This document shows, piece after piece, positions 22,691-32,278 of a stretch of DNA of 64,000 nt; the first letter of the stretch is position 1; each line of letters starts with the position of its first letter. The notes under the pieces were generated by a model that did no database searches, was not told the DNA's origin, and was given only the letters and a program-made list of their open reading frames with translations. Source of the DNA: Pseudomonas sp. URIL14HWK12:I12 (GTDB lineage: Bacteria; Pseudomonadota; Gammaproteobacteria; Pseudomonadales; Pseudomonadaceae). The stretch covers positions 1,418,918-1,482,917 of the forward strand of contig NZ_QEQL01000001.1 in the NCBI RefSeq assembly GCF_003097135.1. The letters run 5' to 3'. A program made the translations under genes and the position numbers.

Positions 22691-23434
22691 TCAGCCTTCA
22701 GCTGCGGTGTTGGCAGCTTCTTCCTGCACGTACTCTTCGGTGCCGCCACCTACATTGTTGCGGCCACGAATCACGGCGTCAGCCATGGCAGTCATGTACA
22801 GCTCGATGGCGCGGATGGCGTCGTCGTTACCTGGGATGACGTAATCGACGCCTTCCGGGCTGCTGTTGGTATCGACGATACCGATGACCGGGATGCCCAG
22901 CTTGTTGGCTTCGCTGATGGCAATGCGCTCGTGATCGACGTCGATAACGAACAGGGCATCAGGCAGGCCGCCCATGTCCTTGATACCACCCAGCGAACGG
23001 TCCAGCTTCTCCAGATCGCGCGAACGCATCAGCGCTTCTTTCTTGGTCAGCTTGGTGAAGGTACCGTCTTCGGCCTGGGTTTCGAGCTCGCGCAGGCGCT
23101 TGATCGACTGGCGGATGGTTTTGTAGTTGGTCAGCATGCCGCCCAACCAGCGATGGTCGACGTACGGCGAACCGCAACGAGCCGCTTGCTCGGCGACGAT
23201 CTTGCCAGCGGAACGCTTGGTGCCGACAAACATGATCTTGTTTTTGCCCTGGGCCAGACGCTCGACGAAGGTCAGTGCCTCGTTGAACAGCGGCAGGGTT
23301 TTTTCAAGGTTGATGATGTGAATCTTGTTGCGCGCGCCGAAAATGAACTTGCCCATTTTCGGGTTCCAGTAACGGGTCTGGTGGCCGAAGTGCACACCGG
23401 CCTTCAGCATATCGCGCATGTTGACTTGGGACAT
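22691..23434 (-). CDS. rpsB: 30S ribosomal protein S2
   Basis: A 247-residue S2 protein. The start [19 protein letters not shown] at 23434 has the AAGGAAC ribosome-binding site and the family length. The frame is open for 75 more codons upstream, through the leader; that extension is spurious. Signatures are [41 protein letters not shown] and [20 protein letters not shown]. It heads the rpsB-tsf transcript, diverges from map, and has a structured leader that may be the S2 autoregulation site. Confidence 0.98.
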   Translation of the reverse strand: MSQVNMRDMLKAGVHFGHQTRYWNPKMGKFIFGARNKIHIINLEKTLPLFNEALTFVERLAQGKNKIMFVGTKRSAGKIVAEQAARCGSPYVDHRWLGGMLTNYKTIRQSIKRLRELETQAEDGTFTKLTKKEALMRSRDLEKLDRSLGGIKDMGGLPDALFVIDVDHERIAISEANKLGIPVIGIVDTNSSPEGVDYVIPGNDDAIRAIELYMTAMADAVIRGRNNVGGGTEEYVQEEAANTAAEG

Positions 23435-23570
23435 GATAGTTCCTTGATAAGTCGGGTTAGGCCTCCACGCATCCCAATGATCCAACCTCTGGCACAAAGC
23501 CTTCGGCACCCAGGTCATCGTGTCGATACGTGTGTGGGTTTGAGCTTCGCGGAGGCACCCCCGCGAAACG
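23435..23570 (-). ncRNA. Structured rpsB 5' leader (S2/t44-type candidate)
   Basis: About 135 transcribed bases precede rpsB. At the 5' end a stem TTCGCGG/CCGCGAA (23546-23567) encloses a G-rich loop. Further on, the minus strand carries GTGCCGAAGGCTTTGTGCC and purine-rich stretches before the AAGGA site. Gamma-proteobacterial rpsB mRNAs are known to carry a conserved leader through which S2 represses its own operon (Rfam t44/rpsB family). Membership is inferred from position and structure only. Confidence 0.45.
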
Positions 23571-23576
23571 GCGCAC

Positions 23577-23608
23577 TTTATACCACAGTTCCCTGGCAGA
23601 AGGAACTG
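23577..23608 (-). promoter_or_regulatory. rpsB promoter with an inverted repeat over the -35 region
   Basis: The minus strand has a -10 TATAAA (23577-23582). The 17-base-spaced -35 position (23600-23605, TTCCTT) lies inside one arm of the inverted repeat CAGTTCC-N9-GGAACTG (23586-23608). The -35 is poor, so either an activator or repressor binds the palindrome, or the element is a growth-rate promoter driven by its -10 and UP sequences. This is inferred from sequence. Confidence 0.4.
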
Positions 23609-23755
23609 CCACAAGGCTGGCCCCGTCTGTTTTGCGCCACGCAGGCAATCGCGCGACAATCACACCCAGCCTGGGGCCCGACGCGGGGGCGGCGCCTCTG
23701 GTAGAATCGCGGCCTTATACATTGTTTCAAGCGCTGCGGCGCCAAGAGAGCATTC

Positions 23756-24535
23756 ATGACCGTGACCATCAAGACGCCCGAGGACATCGAGAAAATGCGC
23801 ATCGCCGGCCGCCTGGCCGCCGAAGTGCTGGAGATGATCGAGCCTTACGTCAAACCCGGGGTAACCACCGAGGAACTGGACCGCATTTGCCACGATTACA
23901 TCGTCAACGAGCAAAAGGCCATTCCTGCGCCCCTGAACTACAAAGGCTTCCCCAAGTCGATCTGCACCTCGATCAACCACGTAGTGTGCCACGGCATCCC
24001 CAATGAAAAGCCCCTGAAGAACGGCGATGTATTGAACATCGACATCACCGTCATCAAGGACGGCTACCATGGCGACACCAGCCGCATGTTCAACGTAGGC
24101 ACCGTGCCACAGTGGGCAGAACGCCTGTCGAAGGTCACCCAGGAGTGCCTGTACATGGGCATCGAAGTGGTACGGCCGGGCGCGCACCTTGGGGACATTG
24201 GCGCAGTGATCCAGAAGCATGCCGAGAAAAACGGCTTTTCGGTCGTACGTGAATACTGTGGCCACGGCATCGGCAAGGTCTTTCACGAAGAGCCCCAGGT
24301 GATGCACTACGGCGTCGCCGGCGAGGGCCTGGAGCTCAAGGAGGGGATGATCTTCACCATCGAGCCGATGATCAACCAGGGCAAGGCCGATACCCGCCTG
24401 CTCGGGGATGGCTGGACGGCCATCACCAAGGACCGCAAACTCTCCGCCCAGTGGGAGCACACCATTCTGGTGACTGCCACCGGCTACGAGATCCTCACCC
24501 TGCGCAGCGACGACACCCTGGCCCGCTGCAACTGA
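23756..24535 (+). CDS. map: Type I methionine aminopeptidase
   Basis: A 259-residue MetAP that removes the initiator Met from nascent proteins, using two divalent metals. The metal ligands are the Asp pair in [20 protein letters not shown], His in [12 protein letters not shown], Glu in FTIEPM and Glu in WEHTILVT; the substrate His is in VVCHGIPN. It is divergent from rpsB, with 321 bases between the two starts. That gap holds the rpsB leader and promoter and a TAGAAT box (23702-23707) that may be a -10 for map. glnD follows after 35 bases on the same strand. Confidence 0.97.
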   Translation: MTVTIKTPEDIEKMRIAGRLAAEVLEMIEPYVKPGVTTEELDRICHDYIVNEQKAIPAPLNYKGFPKSICTSINHVVCHGIPNEKPLKNGDVLNIDITVIKDGYHGDTSRMFNVGTVPQWAERLSKVTQECLYMGIEVVRPGAHLGDIGAVIQKHAEKNGFSVVREYCGHGIGKVFHEEPQVMHYGVAGEGLELKEGMIFTIEPMINQGKADTRLLGDGWTAITKDRKLSAQWEHTILVTATGYEILTLRSDDTLARCN

Positions 24536-24570
24536 TCGACGTTCGCACGCATATAAAGGAAGGCCGCCCG

Positions 24571-27264
24571 ATGCCCCAGATGGACCCAGAGCTGTTCGAC
24601 CGTGGCCAGTTCCAGGCGGAGCTGGCCCTTAAGACCAGCCCGATCGCTGCGTTCAAAAAGGCCATTCGCCAGGCGGGTGAAGTGCTCGACAGGCGCTTCA
24701 TCGAGGGCCGAGACGTGCGCCGCCTGGTCGAAGATCGCGCCTGGTTCGTCGATTGCCTGCTCCAGCAGGCATGGGGACAGTTCGACTGGAGTGAAGACGC
24801 CGACATCGCGCTGGTAGCAGTGGGTGGCTACGGCCGTGGCGAGCTGCACCCGTATTCGGACATCGACCTGCTGATTCTGCTGGAAAGCGCCGACCACGAG
24901 ATATTTCGTGAGCCTATCGAGCGCTTCCTCACCCTGCTCTGGGACATCGGCCTGGAAGTGGGCCAGAGCGTGCGCTCGGTGGATGAGTGCGCTGAACAGG
25001 CCCGGGCGGACCTGACCGTTATCACCAACCTGATGGAATGCCGGACCATCGCCGGCCCTGATCGGCTGCGCAAGCGCATGCTCGAGGCCACTGCCACCGA
25101 GCGCATGTGGCCAAGCCGCGAATTTTTCCTGGCCAAGCACGAAGAGCAGAAGGCGCGCCATCACAAGTACAACGACACCGAGTACAACCTGGAACCCAAC
25201 GTCAAAGGGGGCCCGGGCGGCCTGCGCGATATCCAGACCCTGCTCTGGGTAGCACGGCGGCATTTCGGCACCCTCAACTTGCAGGCCCTGGCCAGCCAAG
25301 GGTTTCTGGTGGAAAGCGAGATCAGCCTGCTGGCCTCGTCTCAGGAATTTCTCTGGAAGGTGCGCTACGCCCTGCACATGCTCGCCGGGCGAGCCGAAGA
25401 CCGGCTACTGTTCGACTACCAACGCAAGATCGCCGAGCTGCTGGGTTACACCGACGGCGATGCCAAGCTGGCCATCGAGCGTTTCATGCAACAGTACTAC
25501 CGGGTGGTGATGAGCATCGCCGAACTCAGTGACCTGATCGTGCAGCATTACGAAGAGGTCATCCTGGCCGATGACGGCAGCCGCGCGCTCACGCCACTCA
25601 ACTCCCGGTTCCAGTTGCATGACGGCTACATTGAGGCCACCCACGCCAACGTGTTCCGGCGCACGCCCTTCGCAATGCTCGAAATCTTCGTGCTGATGGC
25701 ACAAAACCCGGATATCAAGGGCGTACGCGCCGACACCATCCGCTTGCTGCGCGAGCATCGGCACCTGATCGACGACAGCTTTCGCAACGATATCCGAAAC
25801 ACCAGCCTGTTCGTTGAGCTGTTCAAATGCGAGGTCGGTATCCACCGCAACCTGCGCCGTATGAACCGTTACGGCATCCTGGGTCGGTACCTGCCAGAGT
25901 TCGGTCACATCGTTGGGCAAATGCAGCACGACTTGTTCCATATCTATACCGTCGATGCGCACACGCTTAACCTGATCAAGCACCTGCGCAAGCTGCAGTA
26001 CACCCCCATCTCCGAGAAATTCCCGTTGGCCAGCAAGCTGATGGGCAAGCTGCCCAAGCCCGAGCTGATCTACATGGCGGGCCTGTACCATGACATCGGC
26101 AAGGGGCGCGGCGGGGACCATTCGGAGCTGGGTGCGGTGGATGCCGAGGCGTTCTGCTCGCGCCATCAGCTGCCGGCTTGGGACAGCCGGCTGATCGTGT
26201 GGCTGGTGCAAAACCACCTGGTAATGAGCACCACCGCCCAACGCAAGGACCTTTCCGACCCGCAGGTGATTCACGATTTCGCCCAGTTCGTTGGCGACCA
26301 GACGCACCTGGACTACCTGTACGTGTTGACCGTGGCTGACATCAACGCCACCAACCCGTCATTGTGGAATTCCTGGCGAGCCAGCCTGCTGCGCCAGCTC
26401 TACACGGAAACCAAATTGGCGCTGCGCCGGGGCCTGGAAAACCCGGTCGACCGCGAACAGCAGATCCGCCATACCCAGAATGCAGCACTCGACACCCTGG
26501 TACGGGGCGGGACCGACCCGGACGAGGTCGAGCAGTTGTGGTCGCAATTGGGCGATGATTATTTCCTGCGTCACACCTCCGGCGACGTGGCCTGGCACAC
26601 CGATGCCATCCTCCAGCAGCCGCCCAGTGGCGACCCATTGGTGCTGATCAAGGAAACCACGCAGCGCGAATTCGAAGGCGGCACGCAGATCTTCATCTAT
26701 GCGCCCGACCAGCACGACTTCTTCGCCGTGACGGTAGCCGCGATGGACCAGCTCAACCTGAACATCCACGACGCGCGCATTATCACCTCCAGCAGCCAGT
26801 TCACCCTCGACACCTATATCGTGCTGGACAACGAAGGTGGCTCGATCGGCAACGACCCGGCGCGCATCGAGCGCATTCGCCTGGGCCTTACCGAAGCGCT
26901 GCGCAACCCCGACGATTACCCGACCATCATTCAGCGCCGCGTACCGCGCCAGCTCAAGCACTTCGCCTTCGCCCCGCAAGTGACGATCCATAATGACGCC
27001 CAGCGCCCGGTTACGGTACTGGAACTGGCCGCGCCCGACCGCCCAGGCTTGCTGGCGCGGGTCGGCAAGATCTTCCTGGACTTCGACCTCTCTCTGCAGA
27101 ACGCGAAGATCGCCACATTAGGCGAGCGCGTCGAAGACGTCTTTTTCATCACCGACGCGGCTAACCAGCCGCTGTCCGATCCACAACTGTGCGCTCGCCT
27201 CCAGGAGGCGATCGTCGCGCAGCTGTCGGTCGAGCAGCCGGAACTGCCGCGCATCAGCATCTGA
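24571..27264 (+). CDS. glnD: Bifunctional uridylyltransferase/uridylyl-removing enzyme GlnD
   Basis: An 897-residue nitrogen sensor that uridylylates or deuridylylates PII according to glutamine level. The start [15 protein letters not shown] at 24571 has AAGGAAGG upstream; the open frame extends back into map without similarity. The nucleotidyltransferase motif [17 protein letters not shown] is near residue 85, and the metal-dependent HD motif [16 protein letters not shown] near residue 505. Two ACT domains follow (about 700-790 and 815-890, the second starting [15 protein letters not shown]). All motifs are intact. It is followed by dapC after 15 bases. Confidence 0.97.
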   Translation: MPQMDPELFDRGQFQAELALKTSPIAAFKKAIRQAGEVLDRRFIEGRDVRRLVEDRAWFVDCLLQQAWGQFDWSEDADIALVAVGGYGRGELHPYSDIDLLILLESADHEIFREPIERFLTLLWDIGLEVGQSVRSVDECAEQARADLTVITNLMECRTIAGPDRLRKRMLEATATERMWPSREFFLAKHEEQKARHHKYNDTEYNLEPNVKGGPGGLRDIQTLLWVARRHFGTLNLQALASQGFLVESEISLLASSQEFLWKVRYALHMLAGRAEDRLLFDYQRKIAELLGYTDGDAKLAIERFMQQYYRVVMSIAELSDLIVQHYEEVILADDGSRALTPLNSRFQLHDGYIEATHANVFRRTPFAMLEIFVLMAQNPDIKGVRADTIRLLREHRHLIDDSFRNDIRNTSLFVELFKCEVGIHRNLRRMNRYGILGRYLPEFGHIVGQMQHDLFHIYTVDAHTLNLIKHLRKLQYTPISEKFPLASKLMGKLPKPELIYMAGLYHDIGKGRGGDHSELGAVDAEAFCSRHQLPAWDSRLIVWLVQNHLVMSTTAQRKDLSDPQVIHDFAQFVGDQTHLDYLYVLTVADINATNPSLWNSWRASLLRQLYTETKLALRRGLENPVDREQQIRHTQNAALDTLVRGGTDPDEVEQLWSQLGDDYFLRHTSGDVAWHTDAILQQPPSGDPLVLIKETTQREFEGGTQIFIYAPDQHDFFAVTVAAMDQLNLNIHDARIITSSSQFTLDTYIVLDNEGGSIGNDPARIERIRLGLTEALRNPDDYPTIIQRRVPRQLKHFAFAPQVTIHNDAQRPVTVLELAAPDRPGLLARVGKIFLDFDLSLQNAKIATLGERVEDVFFITDAANQPLSDPQLCARLQEAIVAQLSVEQPELPRISI

Positions 27265-27279
27265 CTTGCGAACGCACTC

Positions 27280-28473
27280 ATGAACGACGCCCTGAACCAG
27301 CTGCAACCCTACCCTTTCGAAAAACTGCGCAAGCTGCTCGCCGGCGCCGAACATACCCAGGGGCTTGGCCACATCGCCCTCTCTATCGGCGAACCCAAGC
27401 ATGCCTCACCCGAGTTCGTCGCCCAGGCGCTGCGCGACAACCTGGCGCAAATGGCCGTCTACCCCACCACTGCTGGGTTGCCGGCGCTGCGCGAGGCTAT
27501 CGCGCATTGGTGCGAGCGGCGCTTTGGCGTGCCCGCTGGTTGGCTGGACGCAGCCCGGCATGTGCTGCCGGTCAACGGCACGCGCGAGGCCTTGTTCTCG
27601 TTCGTGCAGACGGTGGCGCAACGTGGCGTCGACGGCTTGATCGTCAGCCCCAATCCGTTCTATCAGATCTACGAAGGGGCGGCGCTGCTGGCGGGAGTGC
27701 AGCCGCACTACCTGGCTTGCCTGGCCAGCCACGGCTTCAACCCGGATTTCGACGCCGTACCCACCCAGGTCTGGGAGCGCTGCCAGATCCTGTTTCTTTG
27801 CTCACCCGGTAACCCCACTGGCGCGTTGATCCCGCTCGAAACGCTCAAGCGCTTGATCTCCCTGGCCGATGAGCACGACTTCGTGATCGCCGCCGACGAG
27901 TGCTACAGCGAACTGTACTTCGACGAGGGCACCCCGCCCCCTGGCCTGCTGACCGCCTGCGCCGAACTGGGCCGCAGCGACTTCAAGCGCTGCGTGGTGT
28001 TTCATAGCCTGTCCAAGCGCTCCAACTTGCCTGGCCTGCGCTCGGGCTTCGTGGCAGGCGATGCCGACATTCTCAAGGCGTTTCTGCTCTACCGCACCTA
28101 CCACGGCTGCGCGATGCCGGTACAAACGCAACTGGCCAGCATCGCGGCCTGGAGCGACGAAGCCCACGTGCGCGCCAATCGTGACCTGTACCGCGAGAAG
28201 TTCGACGCGGTATTGAACATCCTCTCGCCTGTTATGGACGTGCAACGCCCTGATGGCAGCTTCTATCTGTGGCCGAATGTGGGTGGCGACGATGCTGCAT
28301 TCTGCCGGGAGCTGTTCGAGCAGCAACACGTGACCGTTGTACCCGGCTCTTACCTTTCGCGCGATGCTGGCGGCCAGAACCCGGGAGCCGGCCGCGTGCG
28401 CATGGCACTGGTTGCGCCCTTGGCAGAGTGTATCGAAGGGGCACAGCGGATTCGTGAATTCGTTACGCGCTGA
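27280..28473 (+). CDS. dapC: Succinyldiaminopimelate transaminase
   Basis: A 397-residue class I/II PLP aminotransferase. It matches the Pseudomonas DapC family, which converts N-succinyl-2-amino-6-ketopimelate to N-succinyl-diaminopimelate for lysine and peptidoglycan. Visible motifs are ALSIGEPKHASPEF, the cofactor contact LPVNGTREALF, CSPGNPTGALIP, AADECYSELYF and the PLP-lysine segment HSLSKRSNLPGLRSGF. The dapD and dapE genes lie further along, which supports the assignment over a generic aminotransferase. It is probably co-transcribed with map and glnD. Confidence 0.92.
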   Translation: MNDALNQLQPYPFEKLRKLLAGAEHTQGLGHIALSIGEPKHASPEFVAQALRDNLAQMAVYPTTAGLPALREAIAHWCERRFGVPAGWLDAARHVLPVNGTREALFSFVQTVAQRGVDGLIVSPNPFYQIYEGAALLAGVQPHYLACLASHGFNPDFDAVPTQVWERCQILFLCSPGNPTGALIPLETLKRLISLADEHDFVIAADECYSELYFDEGTPPPGLLTACAELGRSDFKRCVVFHSLSKRSNLPGLRSGFVAGDADILKAFLLYRTYHGCAMPVQTQLASIAAWSDEAHVRANRDLYREKFDAVLNILSPVMDVQRPDGSFYLWPNVGGDDAAFCRELFEQQHVTVVPGSYLSRDAGGQNPGAGRVRMALVAPLAECIEGAQRIREFVTR

Positions 28474-28483
28474 AGGGCCTGCA

Positions 28484-28563
28484 CCTGCCCAGTGCGCTGA
28501 GGGCAGGCCGGCGGTCGAGCCGGAATAGACTAAGTGACGCCTGCCCAGGCGGTCGTCTGGGCA
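28484..28563 (+). terminator. Two tandem hairpins after dapC
   Basis: CCTGCCC-N10-GGGCAGG (28484-28507) and TGCCCAG-N8-CTGGGCA (28542-28563) follow the dapC stop codon. Neither has a T-run, so they may be mRNA 3'-end structures rather than efficient intrinsic terminators. The remaining bases up to 28679 hold nothing else recognised. Confidence 0.4.
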
Positions 28564-28679
28564 TGGGAAATTCGATGGTCGTGGGCAGTTTCGAAACGTG
28601 GTGAGCCGGGTGCTCACATCAAACGCTCCCGATGCCCTGATAGATTCGGGTCAAGGCTGTTTCTTACCTCTACCCCCTA

Positions 28680-29582
28680 TCAGGCCTGAGCGTGTAACGT
28701 CAGCCCCTGCGTCACTACCTCACCGAACAGATCCACAGCGCCTTGAAGGTTGCCGACGAACGCCGCCTGTACCAGCCACAGATCGATGACAGGGCGAAAG
28801 TCGCTGACACTGATGACCTCCAGCCGGTCGCGGTGGCGGCTCCGTTGCAGCAGCGGCTCGGGTACTAGCCCAAAGCCCATCCCGTTGGCGACCAGCCCCA
28901 ATTGCAAATCGGTGCCGAAGATCTCCAGGCTGACCTTCAAGCTTTGGCCTTTTTCGGCCAGCGCTCGCTGCAGCCCGGCGCGGAATCCACAACCGTCGGG
29001 GTTGAGGACCCACCCTTGGCCCTGGCAGTCGGCCAATTTGCAACGTTTGCGCGCGCAAGCCCCTTTGGCAACGACCACTACCAGTGACATCTGCGCCAAT
29101 GATTGCCCGATGACACCTTCTGGGAACAGTTTGCCCGCTGGGAACAATACGGCGGCGGCATCGAGCTCTCGACGCTCAATGCGCTGCACCAGATTGCCGC
29201 CCCATCCCTGGGCCACCTGTACCTGTAGCTCCGGGAAGCGTGCCTTCATGCCCTGCAGAGCTTCCAGTAGCACCGCATCGCCTATGGTTTGCGGCACGCC
29301 CAGACGCAAGGTGCCAGACGGGGCAGCGTCTTCGGCTACCAACTCGCGCAGGGCTTCGACTTCCCGCATCACCGCCTGGCAACGCTCAAAGACCCGCCAG
29401 CCGATGGCGGTCGGCTTCATTGGCTTGGTATGGCGGTCGAGCAACACCGCGCCCAAAGCCTCCTCGAAATTCTGGAGGCGTCGGGTAATGGCCGATTGTG
29501 TGAGTTGCAGAGCATCTGCAGCGACGCTCAGCGACTGCGACCGCACTACGGCGATGAAGGCATCGATGTCATCTATTTTCAT
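28680..29582 (-). CDS. LysR-type transcriptional regulator
   Basis: A 300-residue LysR regulator. The N-terminal winged helix-turn-helix reads MKIDDIDAFIAVVRSQSLSVAADALQLTQSAITRRLQNFEEALG. The effector-binding domain starts near residue 90 (SGTLRLGVPQTIGDAV). The ATG at 29582 was preferred over an in-frame GTG at 29600 because it places the HTH at the usual distance from the start. It is divergent from the class II aldolase gene, and LysR proteins usually control the gene they face; the likely target is therefore the aldolase. The effector is unknown. Confidence 0.88.
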   Translation of the reverse strand: MKIDDIDAFIAVVRSQSLSVAADALQLTQSAITRRLQNFEEALGAVLLDRHTKPMKPTAIGWRVFERCQAVMREVEALRELVAEDAAPSGTLRLGVPQTIGDAVLLEALQGMKARFPELQVQVAQGWGGNLVQRIERRELDAAAVLFPAGKLFPEGVIGQSLAQMSLVVVVAKGACARKRCKLADCQGQGWVLNPDGCGFRAGLQRALAEKGQSLKVSLEIFGTDLQLGLVANGMGFGLVPEPLLQRSRHRDRLEVISVSDFRPVIDLWLVQAAFVGNLQGAVDLFGEVVTQGLTLHAQA

Positions 29583-29690
29583 GCTCAGATCCGGAAGCAC
29601 GCAGAGCTGCCTAGAATATTCCCGCCACGCATAATCTTCTGCCTACCCATTCAGAAATACTGATGATGAGCTTATAGCCAAACAGCCTTT

Positions 29691-29719
29691 TACAGTGCTG
29701 ATCTATAAAAATACAGTGC
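29691..29719. promoter_or_regulatory. Direct repeat in the LysR/aldolase divergent promoter
   Basis: TACAGTGC occurs at 29691-29698 and again at 29712-29719, exactly 21 bases apart (two helical turns), with an AT-rich TATAAAAAT segment between. This lies in the 251-base divergent region. It is a candidate regulator site for the aldolase gene at 29834. Confidence 0.35.
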
Positions 29720-29833
29720 GGGGCTAGCCACCTCACCGCCCAGAGGCGCTCGCGCAGCAAGCCCCCGATGCTGCAGTCTGCGCCCTTGGCCAGCCGCCAT
29801 GGGCACGCTCCTCAACCTGGATCAGGACCGCCC

Positions 29834-30625
29834 ATGAAACCGTTTACCGCCACCGCAGCGTCAATTGGCCTGCGCCAGCGTGTATCACCCGCAGAATGGG
29901 AAATACGCGTCAAACTTGCAGCGGCTTACCGCATTGCCGCGCAATTGCGCTGGACAGACCATATCTACACACACTTTTCCGCACGGGTGCCGGGTGAGCA
30001 TGAGCATTTCCTCATAAATGCTTATGGCCTGCTGTTCGATGAGATCAGCGCCTCCAACCTGGTGAAAGTGGACATCGATGGCACGTTGATCGACGACCCT
30101 ATGGGCTTGGGCATCAATCAGGCCGGCTATGTGATCCACAGCGCCATCCACCGCGCCAGGCCGGATCTCAAGGCCGTACTGCACACTCATACCCGCGACG
30201 GGGCCGCCGTGTCGGCACAACGCGGCGGCCTGCTGCCACTTTCGCAGCATGCATTGGCCTACTACAGCCGCGTGGCCTACCACGAGTACGAAGGCATTGC
30301 CTTGGATCTGGACGAACAGCAGCGCCTGGTGGCTAACCTGGGTGACAGCAACATCCTCATCTTGCGCAACCACGGCCTGCTCACCGGCGGGGTCAGCGTG
30401 GAGCATGCCTTTAGGGAGCTGCATGGCCTGGAGCGGGCTTGCAACATCCAGATCGCAGCCCAGGCCGGCGGCAATGTGGACCTTCTGCACGCTTCTACAG
30501 CTGCGATCGGCAGAGTGCGGGAACAAGCCGCCGCGACGGCCGCGGGTCGAAACCCCGGCATCCAATTGCATTGGAACGCACTGATCCGCCAGCTAAACCG
30601 CGAAACCCTTGCCTATGCCGACTGA
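29834..30625 (+). CDS. Class II aldolase/adducin-family protein
   Basis: A 263-residue class II aldolase/adducin fold. The start MKPFTATAASIGLRQRVSP at 29834 is preferred over an upstream in-frame ATG at 29768, whose extra residues look non-conserved. Zinc-ligand segments are visible: the His pair of LKAVLHTHTRDGAAV and the later His in ILILRNHGLLTGG; an early RWTDHIYTHFSARVPG also fits the family. Members include sugar-phosphate aldolases and decarboxylases. The lack of sugar-kinase or isomerase neighbours means the substrate cannot be named. It is presumably controlled by the divergent LysR gene. Confidence 0.85.
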   Translation: MKPFTATAASIGLRQRVSPAEWEIRVKLAAAYRIAAQLRWTDHIYTHFSARVPGEHEHFLINAYGLLFDEISASNLVKVDIDGTLIDDPMGLGINQAGYVIHSAIHRARPDLKAVLHTHTRDGAAVSAQRGGLLPLSQHALAYYSRVAYHEYEGIALDLDEQQRLVANLGDSNILILRNHGLLTGGVSVEHAFRELHGLERACNIQIAAQAGGNVDLLHASTAAIGRVREQAAATAAGRNPGIQLHWNALIRQLNRETLAYAD

Positions 30626-30808
30626 GTTGCCTGTTGCCTCTACCGTTTGAGCTATCCGGCCAGCACTGGCCGCCGGCAAGACGCCCCACAGCGCGCTGGC
30701 CCATTGACAACCATGGCATCGAACCGCCCAATCCCGCATAATTCGGCCACTGAATTTTCCGGAGACAGCGGGAAGGCACGGGCAAACCCGGCCTGCCCAC
30801 GTGAATCA

Positions 30809-31153
30809 ATGGCTTACACCCTCTACGGCATCAAGGCTTGCGACACCATGAAAAAGGCCCGCACCTGGCTCGATGAGCACAAGGTTGCCTACGCCTTCCA
30901 CGATTACAAAACCCAGGGCATCGACCGCGAGCACCTGGCGCGCTGGTGCGATGAGCACGGTTGGCAAACCGTGCTCAACCGCGCCGGCACCACCTTTCGC
31001 AAGCTCGACGAAGCACACAAGGCCGACCTCGACCAGGCCAAGGCCATCGAATTGATGTTGGCCCAGCCGTCGATGATCAAACGGCCGGTGCTCGAGCTGG
31101 GCGATCGCACCCTGATTGGCTTCAAACCTGACCTGTACGCCGCGGCCCTTTGA
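30809..31153 (+). CDS. ArsC/Spx-family thioredoxin-fold protein (YffB-like)
   Basis: A 114-residue ArsC-superfamily protein beginning MAYTLYGIKACDTMKKARTWLDEH. It has a single Cys in the N-terminal loop (KACDTM) rather than a CxxC pair, the VLNRAGTTFRKLDE segment and a C-terminal cis-Pro region IKRPVLELGDRTLIGF. This matches YffB-type proteins of unproven function, not classic arsenate reductases with ars neighbours. The start at 30809 was chosen by homology; the longer open frame from 30647 is unrelated. It lies 35 bases upstream of dapD, an association common in gamma-proteobacteria. Confidence 0.87.
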   Translation: MAYTLYGIKACDTMKKARTWLDEHKVAYAFHDYKTQGIDREHLARWCDEHGWQTVLNRAGTTFRKLDEAHKADLDQAKAIELMLAQPSMIKRPVLELGDRTLIGFKPDLYAAAL

Positions 31154-31188
31154 GCCCCGGCGCCGTTTACGAATATAGAGGTATCTGC

Positions 31189-32223
31189 ATGTCCGCTAAC
31201 CTGTTCAGCCTGGCCTTCGGTGTCGGCACCCAGAATCGCCAGGGCACCTGGCTTGAAGTGTTCTACGCCCAACCCCTGCTCAACCCCAGCGCCTCGCTGG
31301 TCCAGGCAGCTGCCAAGGTGCTGGGTTACACCGGCGGCAACCAGGCCATCGCCTTCAACAACACCCAGGCCAGCGAGCTGGCCGACGCCCTCAAGGGTGT
31401 CGACGCTGCGCAAGCCGCCCTGCTGACCCGCCTGGCCGAGAGCCAGAAGCCACTGGTAGCCACCTTCCTGGCTGAAGATGCAGCGCTCACCTCCACCCCC
31501 GAGGCGTACCTGAAGCTGCACCTGCTCTCGCACCGCCTGGTCAAGCCGCACGGCACCAGCCTGGCAGGTATCTTCCCGCTGCTGCCGAACGTGGCCTGGA
31601 CCAGCCAGGGCGCCGTGGACCTCGCCGAGTTGGCCGAGCGCCAGCTCGAAGCACGCCTGAAGGGCGAGTTGCTGGAAGTGTTCTCGGTCGACAAATTCCC
31701 GAAGATGACCGACTACGTGGTCCCGGCAGGCGTGCGTATCGCCGACAGTGCCCGTGTGCGCCTGGGCGCCTACATCGGCGAAGGCACGACCATCATGCAC
31801 GAGGGCTTCGTCAACTTTAACGCCGGCACCGAAGGCCCGGGCATGATCGAAGGCCGTGTCTCGGCCGGCGTGTTCGTCGGCAAGGGCTCGGACCTGGGCG
31901 GCGGCTGCTCCACCATGGGCACGCTGTCCGGTGGTGGCAATATCGTCATCAAGGTCGGCGAAGGCTGCCTGATCGGCGCCAATGCCGGCATCGGCATTCC
32001 GCTGGGTGACCGCAACACCGTGGAGTCGGGCCTGTATGTCACTGCCGGCACCAAGGTTCGCCTGCTCGACGACGCAGGCGAGCTGGTCAAGGTCATCAAG
32101 GCACGCGAGCTGGCCGGCCAACCGGACCTGCTGTTCCGTCGCAACTCCGAAACCGGCGCAGTGGAATGCAAAACCCACAAGTCGGCCATCGAGCTCAACG
32201 ACGCGCTGCACGCTCACAACTGA
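31189..32223 (+). CDS. dapD: 2,3,4,5-tetrahydropyridine-2,6-dicarboxylate N-succinyltransferase
   Basis: A 344-residue DapD of the long Pseudomonas type; it succinylates tetrahydrodipicolinate in lysine/diaminopimelate synthesis. The start MSANLFSLAFGVGTQN at 31189 follows an AGAGGT site. The C-terminal half is a left-handed beta-helix of hexapeptide repeats (VRLGAYIGEGTTIMHEGFVNFNAG, GVFVGKGSDLGGGCSTMGTLSGGG, GCLIGANAGIGIPLGD). It works upstream of dapC and dapE, which are also in this window. Confidence 0.96.
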   Translation: MSANLFSLAFGVGTQNRQGTWLEVFYAQPLLNPSASLVQAAAKVLGYTGGNQAIAFNNTQASELADALKGVDAAQAALLTRLAESQKPLVATFLAEDAALTSTPEAYLKLHLLSHRLVKPHGTSLAGIFPLLPNVAWTSQGAVDLAELAERQLEARLKGELLEVFSVDKFPKMTDYVVPAGVRIADSARVRLGAYIGEGTTIMHEGFVNFNAGTEGPGMIEGRVSAGVFVGKGSDLGGGCSTMGTLSGGGNIVIKVGEGCLIGANAGIGIPLGDRNTVESGLYVTAGTKVRLLDDAGELVKVIKARELAGQPDLLFRRNSETGAVECKTHKSAIELNDALHAHN

Positions 32224-32278
32224 TCTGCCGCTGTGGCCGGGGCACCTGCCCCGGCCTCCGATGCGCGAGGCCCTCGCC

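Noticed and set aside
23435..23659. 75-codon N-terminal extension of rpsB
   Set aside because: It translates the untranslated leader and promoter; the S2 start at 23434 has the ribosome-binding site and the family length.
30635..30661. A complete tRNA gene on the minus strand
   Set aside because: Only the D-arm-like segment is present; no anticodon stem, T-loop or CCA-end pairing could be found downstream.
30809..31153. Arsenate reductase (ArsC) function for the thioredoxin-fold protein
   Set aside because: No ars neighbours, and the dapD linkage fits the YffB-like branch of unproven function; only the family was called.
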